NCBI RefSeq assembly: GCF_001273845.1
Contig: NZ_JHBW01000065.1
Span: 248,001 to 312,000 of the forward strand
Length of the DNA stretch: 64,000 nucleotides
Origin: Leucobacter musarum subsp. musarum
Lineage (GTDB): Bacteria > Actinomycetota > Actinomycetes > Actinomycetales > Microbacteriaceae
Reading direction: 5' to 3'
Shown here: positions 7,894-18,148 of the stretch, piece after piece
Layout: the number at the start of each line of letters is the position of its first letter
Numbering within the stretch: the stretch's first letter is position 1
The notes under the pieces: model-generated
What the model saw: the letters and a program-made list of their open reading frames with translations, nothing else
What the model was told of the DNA's origin: nothing
Databases searched by the model: none
Made by a program: the position numbers and the translations under genes

Positions 7894-9378
7894 TCAGGCG
7901 CTCGCGCGGTGCGTTGTCGCGCTCGATGGCGTCGTGTCTGTAACGGAGGGCTCCGGCGCTTCTGCAGGCTCCAACTGCACGGTTCCCGACGCGACATCCG
8001 CAGCCGCGACGCGCACATCCACGCGCGTGCCGGCGGTGAAGCCGCTCGCCGAGACCTGTGCGGTGACCGCCGGGTCATCGAGCTGCACGCGTGCGCGCTC
8101 GCCGCGCACCTCCACGACGACGGCAGAGAGCACCTCGCCGACGCGGTCGCGCAGCAGCGCCGCCTCGACGCGGTCGATCGCTGCGGCACCGATCTGCCCA
8201 GCGCGCTGATTCGATGAGCGCATGAGCGAGGGCAACTCGTCGAGCGACTCGCGTGCCCAGCTCGGAATCGGCTCGCCCGCGCAAATCGCGGCGCAGATGA
8301 CGAGGCCCCACCGATCGACGAGGCGGCGCAGGGGTGCGGTGACGTGGGCGTAGGGGGCCGCAATGGCGGCCTGCAGCGGCTGCTCGGGCGGGGTGCCATC
8401 GAACGGGGTGTAGTCGGCGCCGCGGAACAGCGTCGCGGCGGCCTGCAGCACACCCGGCGTCGTGGGCGAGTGCTCGTCGAGGCGCTCCAAGTACTCGCCG
8501 TACGCGAGGTCGCGGGGCCAGGGGTGTCCGAGCGCCGCAACCTTCGTGCGGAAGCTGGCGAGCGCGTCGTCATCGGGAGCCGGCATAGTGCGCAGGATGC
8601 CCACTCTCGCCTCCAACATCATGCGGCCGGCCGTGATACCGGCGAGCAGCGAGAGCTGCGCGTTCCATTCTTCGATGGGCAGCGCGTAGCGGCGCACGAT
8701 CCGATACCCGTCGGGGTCGCGCACGACCTCCTCATCGGGCATATTCAGGCTCGCGCCGCCGCGGGCGCGCTCCTGCGCGATGCGGAGCTTGCCGACTTCA
8801 GGGAGCAGCTGCAGCATCTCGTCAGCCGCGCCCGCATCGAGGTCGGCTTGGGCCGCCGGGTAGTCGAGCTGTGCGCGCGAGCGCACCTGCGCGCGTTCCA
8901 CACGACCGGAATGGTCGGCACCGGCCGCGTCGACCTCGACGGTCCACACGTAGGCGACGCGATCCTCGCCCGGGAGCAGCGACGCACGGCCCTCGCTGAG
9001 TTCCGGCGGATGCAGCGGAACACGAGCATCGGGGAGGTACAGGGTTTGACCGCGCTCGCGCGCCTCGCGATCGAGCGCGCCGCCCGGAGCGACGAAGCCG
9101 GGGAGGTCGGCGATGGCGTAGCGCACGACGAACCCGGTCTCCGAACGCTCGATGTGGAACGCCTGATCCAGATCTTGTGATCCGGGCGGGTCGAGCGTGA
9201 CGAACGGGATGTCGCGCAGGTCGAGATCGGGCACCGTCGTCTGCGCGGCGGCTGCCTCGGCGACCGCGTCCTCGGGGAACCCGTCAGGGATCGCGTTCGC
9301 CTCCCGGAGCGCGGCGAGCGCCGCCGCGAGTTGTCCGTGTGCGGTCTGGGGGGAGAGGTGGGCGCGCCGTGTCGGCAT
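7894..9378 (-). CDS. RNB-domain ribonuclease (RNase II/R family)
   Basis: A 494-residue predicted 3'-5' exoribonuclease. The RNB catalytic domain begins near residue 50. The metal-binding motif reads D63...D69-L-D71-Q72, with Gln in place of the fourth Asp, a form I believe is common in actinobacterial RNB proteins. Other landmarks are VRYAIADLPGFV, LYLPDARVPLHPPELSEG and an arginine-rich stretch VTAPLRRLVDRWG that contacts RNA. The C-terminal 80 residues resemble an S1/OB fold. Unlike RNase R it lacks N-terminal cold-shock domains. It is divergent from the LOG gene over a 38-bp spacer holding a -10 for each direction. Confidence 0.9.
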   Translation of the reverse strand: MPTRRAHLSPQTAHGQLAAALAALREANAIPDGFPEDAVAEAAAAQTTVPDLDLRDIPFVTLDPPGSQDLDQAFHIERSETGFVVRYAIADLPGFVAPGGALDREARERGQTLYLPDARVPLHPPELSEGRASLLPGEDRVAYVWTVEVDAAGADHSGRVERAQVRSRAQLDYPAAQADLDAGAADEMLQLLPEVGKLRIAQERARGGASLNMPDEEVVRDPDGYRIVRRYALPIEEWNAQLSLLAGITAGRMMLEARVGILRTMPAPDDDALASFRTKVAALGHPWPRDLAYGEYLERLDEHSPTTPGVLQAAATLFRGADYTPFDGTPPEQPLQAAIAAPYAHVTAPLRRLVDRWGLVICAAICAGEPIPSWARESLDELPSLMRSSNQRAGQIGAAAIDRVEAALLRDRVGEVLSAVVVEVRGERARVQLDDPAVTAQVSASGFTAGTRVDVRVAAADVASGTVQLEPAEAPEPSVTDTTPSSATTHRASA

Positions 9379-9384
9379 GCGGCC

Positions 9385-9390
9385 AGCCTA
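9385..9390 (-). promoter_or_regulatory. -10 element of leaderless RNB gene promoter
   Basis: On the minus strand TAGGCT lies exactly six bases before the ATG at 9378. Confidence 0.6.
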
Positions 9391-9404
9391 CTGGTCGGCG
9401 CTCC

Positions 9405-9410
9405 TAGACT
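9405..9410 (+). promoter_or_regulatory. -10 element of leaderless LOG gene promoter
   Basis: TAGACT ends six bases before GTG 9417, which favours that codon over GTG 9411 as the start. It is back to back with the RNB promoter. Confidence 0.55.
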
Positions 9411-9416
9411 GTGAGC

Positions 9417-10517
9417 GTGAGTACCGAAGCCCAGCAACACTCAGATGATCCGCAGGCCGCGAGCACCGTTGTGGAGGCTGCTGCCGCCCACCCTGAGGCC
9501 GTGCGCGAGCAGCTCGACGCGCTCATCGAGACCGCTGGTGCCGGGGCGCAACGGGGGTTGATTCGTCGCATTCTCACCGCGGGATTGGGCCTGGGATCTG
9601 ATGGAACCAGCCGGCTCGACCTGAAGATCACGGCTTCCGCGGTCGAGGAGATGCGCGCCGCATTCCGACTGTTCGCGCCGTTCGTCGGCATCCCCAAGGT
9701 CACGATTTTCGGTTCGGCGCGCACCCAGTCGCAGGATCCGCTGTGGCTCGGTGCCGAGGCCGCCGCGCGCGGGCTCGCGGAGCGCGGGTGGATGGTCGTC
9801 ACGGGCGCCGGCCCCGGCATCATGGAAGCGGCCGCGACGGGTGCGGGGCCCGAGCGGTCGCTCGGCGTCTCCATTCGACTGCCGTTTGAGGAGACACCGC
9901 TCGACGAGCCGGCCGACGATGGGCACCGCGTCGCGATGAAGTACTTCTTCACCCGCAAACTCATGCTCGTGAAGGAATCGCGCGGCTTTGTCTGCCTGCC
10001 CGGTGGATTCGGCACGATGGACGAGACGTTCGAACTGCTCACCCTGCAGCAGACCGGCAAGATGGAGCCGATGCCGATCGTGCTGCTCGATCGCGCGGGC
10101 GGCACGTATTGGCGCGGGTTCGCGCGCTTCGTGATCGAGGAGCTGGCAGGCGCGGGCCTGATCTCCGTTGATGACCTCGACCGGGTGCTCATCACCGATT
10201 CTCCGGAGGCCGCGATCGCCGAGGTCATCGGGTTCTGGCGCAACTACGACTCGCTGCGCTGGCAGGGCGAGCAACTGGTGCTGCGGGTGCGCGCTGCGCC
10301 CACCGACGCCGAGATCGCCGACCTGAACCGGCGCTTTGCCGGGTTGTGCGAAACCGGCGAGATCGCACGCACCGAGCCCCTCGACTCGGAGCGCGCTGAC
10401 CACGATGCGCTCGACCTGCATCGCATCGTGTTCACGCCGCGTCGGCGTGCGGTGGGCGACCTCTACCGTCTGATCCGAGCGCTCAACGAGTTGGAGAGCG
10501 CCCCGGCCGCGGAGTAA
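9417..10517 (+). CDS. LOG-family (TIGR00730-type) nucleotide-binding protein
   Basis: A 366-residue member of the LOG/'lysine decarboxylase-like' Rossmann family. Characterised relatives hydrolyse the N-glycosidic bond of (cytokinin) nucleoside monophosphates. Recognisable elements are VTIFGSARTQ, VVTGAGPGIMEAA, the MKYFFTRKLMLV segment and the signature PGGFGTMDETFELLTLQQTGK. It has about 90 extra residues at the N-terminus and 80 at the C-terminus compared with short LOG enzymes, as in the larger actinobacterial subfamily. GTG 9417 fits the upstream TAGACT better than GTG 9411 (two more residues). True substrate unknown. Confidence 0.85.
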   Translation: MSTEAQQHSDDPQAASTVVEAAAAHPEAVREQLDALIETAGAGAQRGLIRRILTAGLGLGSDGTSRLDLKITASAVEEMRAAFRLFAPFVGIPKVTIFGSARTQSQDPLWLGAEAAARGLAERGWMVVTGAGPGIMEAAATGAGPERSLGVSIRLPFEETPLDEPADDGHRVAMKYFFTRKLMLVKESRGFVCLPGGFGTMDETFELLTLQQTGKMEPMPIVLLDRAGGTYWRGFARFVIEELAGAGLISVDDLDRVLITDSPEAAIAEVIGFWRNYDSLRWQGEQLVLRVRAAPTDAEIADLNRRFAGLCETGEIARTEPLDSERADHDALDLHRIVFTPRRRAVGDLYRLIRALNELESAPAAE

Positions 10518-10530
10518 TGGGCAAGCGGCG

Positions 10531-12885
<2,355 letters not shown>

Positions 12886-12891
12886 GGAGCC

Positions 12892-12897
12892 AGAATA
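12892..12897 (-). promoter_or_regulatory. -10 element of leaderless UvrA-like gene promoter
   Basis: On the minus strand TATTCT lies six bases before the ATG at 12885. Confidence 0.55.
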
Positions 12898-12998
12898 ATG
12901 GGGGCCGCCGACATTGACTTCTCGAATCCTGATCGACACTCGCAGCACGCGCGAACCCGCATATGAACTCGCACTCGAACCCGACCGGAGCAGCTTGC

Positions 12999-13004
12999 TA
13001 GGCT
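12999..13004 (+). promoter_or_regulatory. -10 element of leaderless promoter for the 13011 gene
   Basis: TAGGCT lies six bases before the ATG at 13011. Confidence 0.6.
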
Positions 13005-13010
13005 CGCTGC

Positions 13011-13397
13011 ATGAGCCTTCCCGAGAGTTGGATTCCGCATCGCCGCGAAGACGGAGAGCTCGTCGGCTGGATCGAACCCGAGGGCGATGGGTTCGTGCCG
13101 TTCGACCTTCTGGGGCGCCCTCGTGCCACCGCGCCGATCGACTGGCTCGACGCTGAAGCCGCACTCGAAGAGATCGGCATCGGGTATCTCGCTGAGATCT
13201 ACGCACTGCGCACCGATGCCGGCGAGTGGATCCGCGCGCGCATCGTCGAGGTGTCGCCCGAAGGCATCGGAGCGAAAGAAGACGACTTCGGAGACATCGC
13301 TGCCGTCGTCGCGAGCTTCGCACTGCCGTTCCCGATCGACGATCGACTGGTGCTGCTCGCCGACGCGCCGGGCCCCGTGAGCGGGCACTTCAGCTGA
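13011..13397 (+). CDS. Conserved hypothetical protein, 128 aa
   Basis: Not assigned to a named family. The product is small, acidic and soluble with no membrane segment or signal peptide. It starts MSLPESWIPHRREDGELVGWIEP and alternates short hydrophobic and charged stretches (FVPFDLLGRP, LEEIGIGYLAEIY, WIRARIVEVSPEGI, FPIDDRLVLLAD), suggesting a compact beta-rich fold. The ATG has a TAGGCT element six bases upstream, so it is probably leaderless. Its TGA overlaps the ATG of the downstream membrane protein by one base (TGATG), so the two are probably translated together. The coding call rests on that coupling and the promoter. Confidence 0.7.
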   Translation: MSLPESWIPHRREDGELVGWIEPEGDGFVPFDLLGRPRATAPIDWLDAEAALEEIGIGYLAEIYALRTDAGEWIRARIVEVSPEGIGAKEDDFGDIAAVVASFALPFPIDDRLVLLADAPGPVSGHFS

Positions 13398-14311
13398 TGC
13401 CCGGGCGCGGGGGCGGAGCCGACACGCTGACGCTTGCGCGGCGCACGCGCCCCGCGGCCGTCTGCGCGGCGCTGCTGGTCTGCCTGATGGCGCCCGCCTG
13501 GTTCGTGCTTCACCAGATCTGGCTCGGGATCGGCCTCGGCGTCGTTGGCCTCGCGCTCGCGGCCTGGGCCTCTCGCGCCGGGCGCGACGACGCGACGCCG
13601 GTAGGGGCAACCGCCCGTGCCAGTGAACGCTCGCCGTCGTTGCTGCGCGATCTGTCGCTCATTGCGATTGGCCTGTCGATCGTGCGGGTGATCCCGCTCG
13701 CCGCACACCTCGACACCGCGTCGATGGTGAAGTTCACGCTTGCGCTCGGGGGCGCCGTCGTCGTGCCGTATCTCATTTCGAGGTACGTCTACCGCGACCG
13801 CGCCACCTCATTCCCCTGGCGCGGCGCGGGGAGCGCCCGGGGTGAACGCTGGGGCAGATACCACTGGGCCTGGTTGGTCGCGGTGCTCGTGCTCGCGTGG
13901 CTGATCCTGCCCTGGTATTTCATTTCATCGGGCGTCTACGCGAACTGGCCCGTCGTCGACACCCCCGAACTCATCGCCCGGCTCTTCGTCGGTGTCGGCG
14001 CCGTCGGGATCTGGGACGAACTCTTCTTCATCTGCACGGTGTTCGCGCTGCTGCTGCGGCACTTTCCGGCGTGGGCGGCGAATTTGCTGCAGGCGATCGT
14101 GTTCGTGTCGTTCCTGTGGGAACTGGGGTATCGCGCCTGGGGACCGTGGCTCACGATTCCCTTCGCGCTCGTGCAGGGAATCATTTTCTTGCGCACCCGG
14201 TCGCTGTCGTACGTCGTGACCGTGCATCTGCTGTTCGACGCGGTCGTCTTTGCCGTGCTCGTGCACGCGCACCAGCCCGAACTCTTCGACTGGTTTCCGA
14301 CCGCGCGGTGA
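13397..14311 (+). CDS. CPBP-like intramembrane protein with degenerate protease motif
   Basis: A 304-residue polytopic membrane protein with about eight hydrophobic segments. The C-terminal half resembles CPBP/CAAX prenyl-protease-like proteins: WDELFFI at 206-212 occupies the place of the EExxxR motif, followed by an FLWELGYRAWG helix and HLLFDAVVFAVLVHAH, which resembles the third motif (HxxxD). The first catalytic Glu is Asp (D207) and the Arg is absent, so protease activity is doubtful. The start is ATG 13397, overlapping the previous stop; no other start fits the membrane topology. It converges with aroQ. Confidence 0.7.
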   Translation: MPGRGGGADTLTLARRTRPAAVCAALLVCLMAPAWFVLHQIWLGIGLGVVGLALAAWASRAGRDDATPVGATARASERSPSLLRDLSLIAIGLSIVRVIPLAAHLDTASMVKFTLALGGAVVVPYLISRYVYRDRATSFPWRGAGSARGERWGRYHWAWLVAVLVLAWLILPWYFISSGVYANWPVVDTPELIARLFVGVGAVGIWDELFFICTVFALLLRHFPAWAANLLQAIVFVSFLWELGYRAWGPWLTIPFALVQGIIFLRTRSLSYVVTVHLLFDAVVFAVLVHAHQPELFDWFPTAR

Positions 14312-14332
14312 ACGGGGGCGCCGCAGCGTCGC

Positions 14333-14773
14333 TCAGCCGGCGAGCAGCGCTGCGATGCGACGCACCGCGAAATCGTACCCCTGCACGCCGCACCCGACGA
14401 TGACTGCGGCGGCCACACCCGAGAGATAGGAGTGATGGCGGAACTCTTCGCGGGCGTGCACGTTCGAGATATGTACCTCGGCCGTCGGCAGCGCAACGCC
14501 GGTGATGGCATCGCGAATCGCGACCGAGGTATGCGTGAAGGCTCCCGGGTTGATGATGATCGCCGCGCAGTCTTCGCGAGCCGCATGGATGGCGTCGATG
14601 ATCGCGCCCTCGTGGTTGCTCTGCACGGCGCGCACGTCGAGCGAGAAGTCTGCGGCGACCCGCGTGACGAGCGCCTCCACATCGGCGAGCGTGTCGGTGC
14701 CGTACACCTCGGGCTCCCGGGTGCCCAGCAAATTGAGATTCGGTCCGTTCACCAGCAGGATGCGTCTGGTCAT
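14333..14773 (-). CDS. aroQ: 3-dehydroquinate dehydratase, type II
   Basis: A 146-residue type II dehydroquinase, third enzyme of the shikimate pathway, which dehydrates 3-dehydroquinate to 3-dehydroshikimate; the family works as a dodecamer. Motifs from the N-terminus are [21 protein letters not shown], with the catalytic Tyr in the flexible loop, [31 protein letters not shown] and [18 protein letters not shown] (EVHISN as read here). Length is typical. ATG 14773 follows a GAAGGGG ribosome-binding site, and TACCAT further upstream (14808-14813) may be the -10. It is divergent from trmB. Confidence 0.95.
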   Translation of the reverse strand: MTRRILLVNGPNLNLLGTREPEVYGTDTLADVEALVTRVAADFSLDVRAVQSNHEGAIIDAIHAAREDCAAIIINPGAFTHTSVAIRDAITGVALPTAEVHISNVHAREEFRHHSYLSGVAAAVIVGCGVQGYDFAVRRIAALLAG

Positions 14774-14899
14774 GATGGGCCCCTTCGCTCGAATGCGGTT
14801 GACTCCCATGGTAGCGGCGACACCGAGGCGGGGAAGGGAGCTCGGGATCGCCGCGCGACCGAGATGCACCTCCGCTTTGCCCGTGCGCCGTCGCCCGAC

Positions 14900-14905
14900 T
14901 ACCGT
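14900..14905 (+). promoter_or_regulatory. -10 element of leaderless trmB promoter
   Basis: TACCGT lies six bases before the GTG at 14912. Confidence 0.5.
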
Positions 14906-14911
14906 TATGGG

Positions 14912-15658
14912 GTGACCGAGCAGCAGCCACTCCCGTACAAGAGCTTCGACCCGACGACCTTTCGCAAGAAGCCCGTCTCGTTCGTGCGCCGCAGCGGCCG
15001 CATGACGCCCTCTCAGGAGCGTGCGTGGGCCGATCACCACGAGACCTACGTGCTCGACATCGCTCACGGGCCGGCCGCGACGAGCGTCGCCGATGGCGCG
15101 CACGGCGACCCCGCAGGGATCTTCGGTCGAACCGCGCCCCTCGTCGTCGAGGTCGGATCCGGGCAGGGCCATGCGATCCTGCACGCCGCAGAGCAGCGGC
15201 CCGACACGAACTTCCTCGCCGTCGAGGTGTTTCGCGCCGGGCTCGCGCGCACCATGATTCGTGCCGAGGTCGCCGCGCTCGACAACCTGAAGCTCGCCGA
15301 GGTGAACGCTCCTGAACTGCTCGAGAAGTATCTGCCAGCCGGGTCGGTCGACGAGATCTGGGTGTTCTTCCCCGACCCGTGGAAGAAGGTGCGTCATCAC
15401 AAGCGCCGTCTGGTGAGTGACGACTTCGCCCGTATCGCGTACCGTGCGCTGCGCCCCGGTGGTGTGCTGCGACTCGCCACCGACTGGGAGGACTACGCGG
15501 AGCAGATGCGCGAGGTGCTCGACGCCGCCGAGGGGTTCACCCGTGAATTCTCTGGTGAGTGGGCGGATCGCTTCGACGGTCGTATCTTGACGGCGTTCGA
15601 GCAGAAGGGCATCGATGTGGGTCGCCACATCCGCGACCTCACGTATCGCCGCGCGTAA
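14912..15658 (+). CDS. trmB: tRNA (guanine-N7-)-methyltransferase
   Basis: TrmB methylates N7 of G46 in the variable loop of many tRNAs with S-adenosylmethionine. The 248-residue protein contains the actinobacterial N-terminal [17 protein letters not shown], the SAM-binding [27 protein letters not shown] and the family signature [19 protein letters not shown], followed by [20 protein letters not shown] 14912 is chosen: the family alignment starts just after it and TACCGT lies six bases upstream. The ATG at 14907 is out of frame. Fifty bases separate its stop from the next start. Confidence 0.95.
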   Translation: MTEQQPLPYKSFDPTTFRKKPVSFVRRSGRMTPSQERAWADHHETYVLDIAHGPAATSVADGAHGDPAGIFGRTAPLVVEVGSGQGHAILHAAEQRPDTNFLAVEVFRAGLARTMIRAEVAALDNLKLAEVNAPELLEKYLPAGSVDEIWVFFPDPWKKVRHHKRRLVSDDFARIAYRALRPGGVLRLATDWEDYAEQMREVLDAAEGFTREFSGEWADRFDGRILTAFEQKGIDVGRHIRDLTYRRA

Positions 15659-15695
15659 GCGCAAGGCGGCCCGCGCGCGACGACGCGCTGCGGAG

Positions 15696-15701
15696 TAGCG
15701 T
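15696..15701 (+). promoter_or_regulatory. -10 element before the nitronate monooxygenase gene
   Basis: TAGCGT ends seven bases before the ATG at 15709. Confidence 0.45.
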
Positions 15702-15708
15702 AGGCGCT

Positions 15709-16671
15709 ATGAGCGAGCGACGACTGACCGAATGGGCCCGTGAACTCGGGCTCACCGCACCGCTGATCTGCGCTCCCATGGGCGGCGTCGCCGGCGGAGC
15801 GCTGGCCACCGCGGTCTCGCGCGCGGGTGCGCTGGGCATGATCGGCATGGGGAGCGCCGGGTCGGTGGCTGCGCTGGAGCGCGAATTGGCCGCGCTCGGC
15901 GACGATCTGCGGGGAGCCGACGGCCTGCCGTTCGGGATCGGACTCGTGGAGTGGGGTATCGCGCGCGATCCCGATATGCTCGGGCGTGCGATCGCGGCCG
16001 CACCCGCGCTCCTCTCGGTGAGCTTCGGAGACTGGAGCGCATCGGTGCCCGCCCCGCACTGGGTCACGGCGGCCCGTGACGCTGGAATACTCACCGTGAC
16101 GCAGGTCGCGACGGTGCAAGAGGCCGAAGTCGCGGCCGCAAGCGGAGTCGATGCGATCGTCGCGCGCGGCAGCGAAGGCGGCGGGCACGGGGATCACCGA
16201 GAGCCGCGAGACTCCCTGCTCGCTGCAGTGCTCGGCGCCGTAGAGGTGCCGGTGATCGCAGCGGGCGCGGTCTCATCGGCCGCCGATGTGGCGCGCGTGC
16301 TCGATGCCGGCGCGGTGGCCGCGTGGGTCGGCACGGCATTCGCTGCGGCGGAGGAAGCGCTGACGTCACCGGGCGCCCGCGCGGCGCTCATCGCGGCGAC
16401 GGGGACCGATACGGTCGTTACACGCGCCTACGATGTCGCCCTGGAACGCCCGTGGCCGGCACGGTTTCCCGAACGCCTCGTGCGCACCGAATTCATTGAT
16501 CGCTGGCACGGGCGCGAAGCGGAACTGGCGCACGACACCGAAGCGCGTGCGGCGTTCCGTGCCGCCGCAGCCGCGGGCGATTACTCCGTCGTTCCGATGG
16601 ATGCCGGAGCAGGCGTCGGGCTCGTCACGCGTGTGCGCCCCGCCGCCGAAGTCGTCGCCGACTTGGCCTGA
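15709..16671 (+). CDS. Nitronate monooxygenase / 2-nitropropane dioxygenase family FMN protein
   Basis: A 320-residue TIM-barrel flavoprotein. The family oxidises alkyl nitronates or similar toxic metabolites with FMN and oxygen. Visible hallmarks are PLICAPMGGVAGGALATAVSRAG at the N-terminus, the phosphate-binding DAIVARGSEGGGHGDHR loop with the conserved His, VPVIAAGAVSSAADVARVL and AAWVGTAFAAAEEA. It sits between trmB and a convergent VanY-type peptidase gene, 29 bases away, with no functional link evident. The family is broad, so the exact substrate is uncertain. Confidence 0.85.
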   Translation: MSERRLTEWARELGLTAPLICAPMGGVAGGALATAVSRAGALGMIGMGSAGSVAALERELAALGDDLRGADGLPFGIGLVEWGIARDPDMLGRAIAAAPALLSVSFGDWSASVPAPHWVTAARDAGILTVTQVATVQEAEVAAASGVDAIVARGSEGGGHGDHREPRDSLLAAVLGAVEVPVIAAGAVSSAADVARVLDAGAVAAWVGTAFAAAEEALTSPGARAALIAATGTDTVVTRAYDVALERPWPARFPERLVRTEFIDRWHGREAELAHDTEARAAFRAAAAAGDYSVVPMDAGAGVGLVTRVRPAAEVVADLA

Positions 16672-16700
16672 GGCGACGCCGTCGCGGTGGGTGCTCAGGT

Positions 16701-17351
16701 TCAGCCCGTCATGCGCGGATCGAACGTCGGATCGGCGTAGGGCTCGGCGCACCCATTGACCGGAGCGTCGGGCTGCAACTCGAAGTGCCATGATTCATTG
16801 GCGTACGTCTGGCAGAGCCCATACCCGGCGCCGTTCAGACCAAGCCAGTACGCCGCATCGAAGTCTCCGATGTCGATCGCGCGGCCGGCGACGTGCTCGG
16901 AGGTCTCGGGCGTCGCCACCCACCTGGCGGCTTCTTCAGCCGACCCGTACTGCGTGACGGCGTCATCCAACAGCTGCTGCTGGTAAGCGGAGGATCTCCA
17001 CCCGCTCGTCACCGTGAACTCGATGTCGCTCGCGGCGGCATCGACGGCTGCGGCCTGCACCGCAGCGAGCAGTGCCGGGTCGAGGTTGCCGATCCCCGGC
17101 AGGTCGGTATCGGTCACACGCGCGTCCTCGGGCAGGTTGCCATCCGCTGCTGAGAGCGAGCCAGTCGGCAGCACAGAACGCACCGCGGTCTGCAGATCGG
17201 AGCGCGCCGTGCCCGTGTCTGCTCCCGCGGCGCGGACGGCGATGACGCAGACGGTGACCGCGACGGCCGCGATGAGAAGGGCGGCCGCTGCGGTGACGAT
17301 CACGGCGACGACGCGGCGGCGAGCCACGTACGTGGTGTAGGGAATGCTCAT
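16701..17351 (-). CDS. Membrane-anchored M15 D-Ala-D-Ala carboxypeptidase (VanY-like)
   Basis: A 216-residue protein with an N-terminal membrane anchor (about 14-42) and an extracellular M15/VanY-type zinc peptidase domain that should trim terminal D-Ala from peptidoglycan precursors. The zinc site is recognisable: SEHVAGRAIDIGD supplies His and Asp of the SxHxxGxAxD motif and ESWHFEL the second His. SGWRSSAYQQQ is the substrate-binding part. ATG 17351 (MSIPYT) is preferred over GTG 17369 because TGAGAG precedes it. It is divergent from a response regulator/kinase pair and VanZ-like gene, with 86 bases between starts, forming a Van-like module. Confidence 0.88.
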   Translation of the reverse strand: MSIPYTTYVARRRVVAVIVTAAAALLIAAVAVTVCVIAVRAAGADTGTARSDLQTAVRSVLPTGSLSAADGNLPEDARVTDTDLPGIGNLDPALLAAVQAAAVDAAASDIEFTVTSGWRSSAYQQQLLDDAVTQYGSAEEAARWVATPETSEHVAGRAIDIGDFDAAYWLGLNGAGYGLCQTYANESWHFELQPDAPVNGCAEPYADPTFDPRMTG

Positions 17352-17425
17352 GCTCTCAGTGCATCGCACCGGATGTTGCCGCAGCGTATGGGAATTCCGA
17401 TACGCCGACGATATGCGCCCCCTTT

Positions 17426-17431
17426 TACGAT
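17426..17431 (+). promoter_or_regulatory. -10 element of leaderless vanR-like promoter
   Basis: TACGAT lies six bases before the ATG at 17438. Confidence 0.6.
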
Positions 17432-17437
17432 TGAGGC

Positions 17438-18148
17438 ATGCGCGTACTGATCGTGGAAGACGAACCCTTCATGGCCGAGGCCATTCGTGATGGGTTGCGT
17501 CTCGCGGCAATCGCAGCGGACATCGCCGGCGACGGCGAGACCGCACTCGAACTGCTGAGTGTGAATGCGTATGACGTCGCCCTGCTCGATCGCGATGTTC
17601 CCGGCCCGAACGGCGATGAGATCGCGCGACGCATCGTCGCTTCAGAATCGGGGCTGCCGATTCTCATGCTCACCGCGGCGGATCGGCTCGATGACAAGGC
17701 GACGGGGTTCGAACTCGGCGCCGACGACTACCTGACGAAACCGTTCGACATGCGTGAGCTCGTGCTGCGCCTGCGCGCGCTGGCGCGCCGACGCATCCAT
17801 GCACGGCCCCCCGTGCGCGAGTTCGCCGGGGTGCGGCTCGACGCATTCCGCCGCGAGGTCGTGCGCGATGGTCGGTACGTCGCGCTGACGCGCAAGCAGT
17901 TCGCGGTGCTCGAGGTACTGCTCGATGCCGAAGGCGGCGTGGTCAGTGCCGAGACGCTGCTCGAGCGGGCGTGGGATGAGAATGCCGACCCGTTTACTAA
18001 CGCCGTACGCATCACGATGTCGGCACTGCGCAAGCGACTGGGCGAGCCCGGCATCATCGAGACGGTCGCCGGGGTCGGGTATCGCATCGCATCGGAGCCC
18101 GAGACTGCTCCGGAGACGGGCGCCGCAACCGAGGAGCGCGCCGAATGA
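17438..18148 (+). CDS. OmpR/VanR-family response regulator
   Basis: A 236-residue two-component response regulator. The receiver domain (about 1-118) has the acidic pocket VEDEP, phospho-acceptor D51 in LLDRDVPG, the T/S switch in LMLTAAD and conserved Lys in DDYLTKPF. A winged-helix DNA-binding domain (about 125-222) follows, with LTRKQFAVLEVLL and VRITMSALRKRLGEPGIIETVAGVGYRI. It overlaps the kinase gene by four bases (ATGA), so the pair is co-translated. TACGAT six bases upstream of the ATG suggests a leaderless transcript. Likely targets are the adjacent VanY- and VanZ-like genes (inference). Confidence 0.92.
   Translation: MRVLIVEDEPFMAEAIRDGLRLAAIAADIAGDGETALELLSVNAYDVALLDRDVPGPNGDEIARRIVASESGLPILMLTAADRLDDKATGFELGADDYLTKPFDMRELVLRLRALARRRIHARPPVREFAGVRLDAFRREVVRDGRYVALTRKQFAVLEVLLDAEGGVVSAETLLERAWDENADPFTNAVRITMSALRKRLGEPGIIETVAGVGYRIASEPETAPETGAATEERAE

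Noticed and set aside
9160-9200. Gln72 in the RNB motif as evidence of an inactive ribonuclease
   Set aside because: A DLDQ form appears to be usual for this actinobacterial RNB subfamily, so it is not treated as a lesion.
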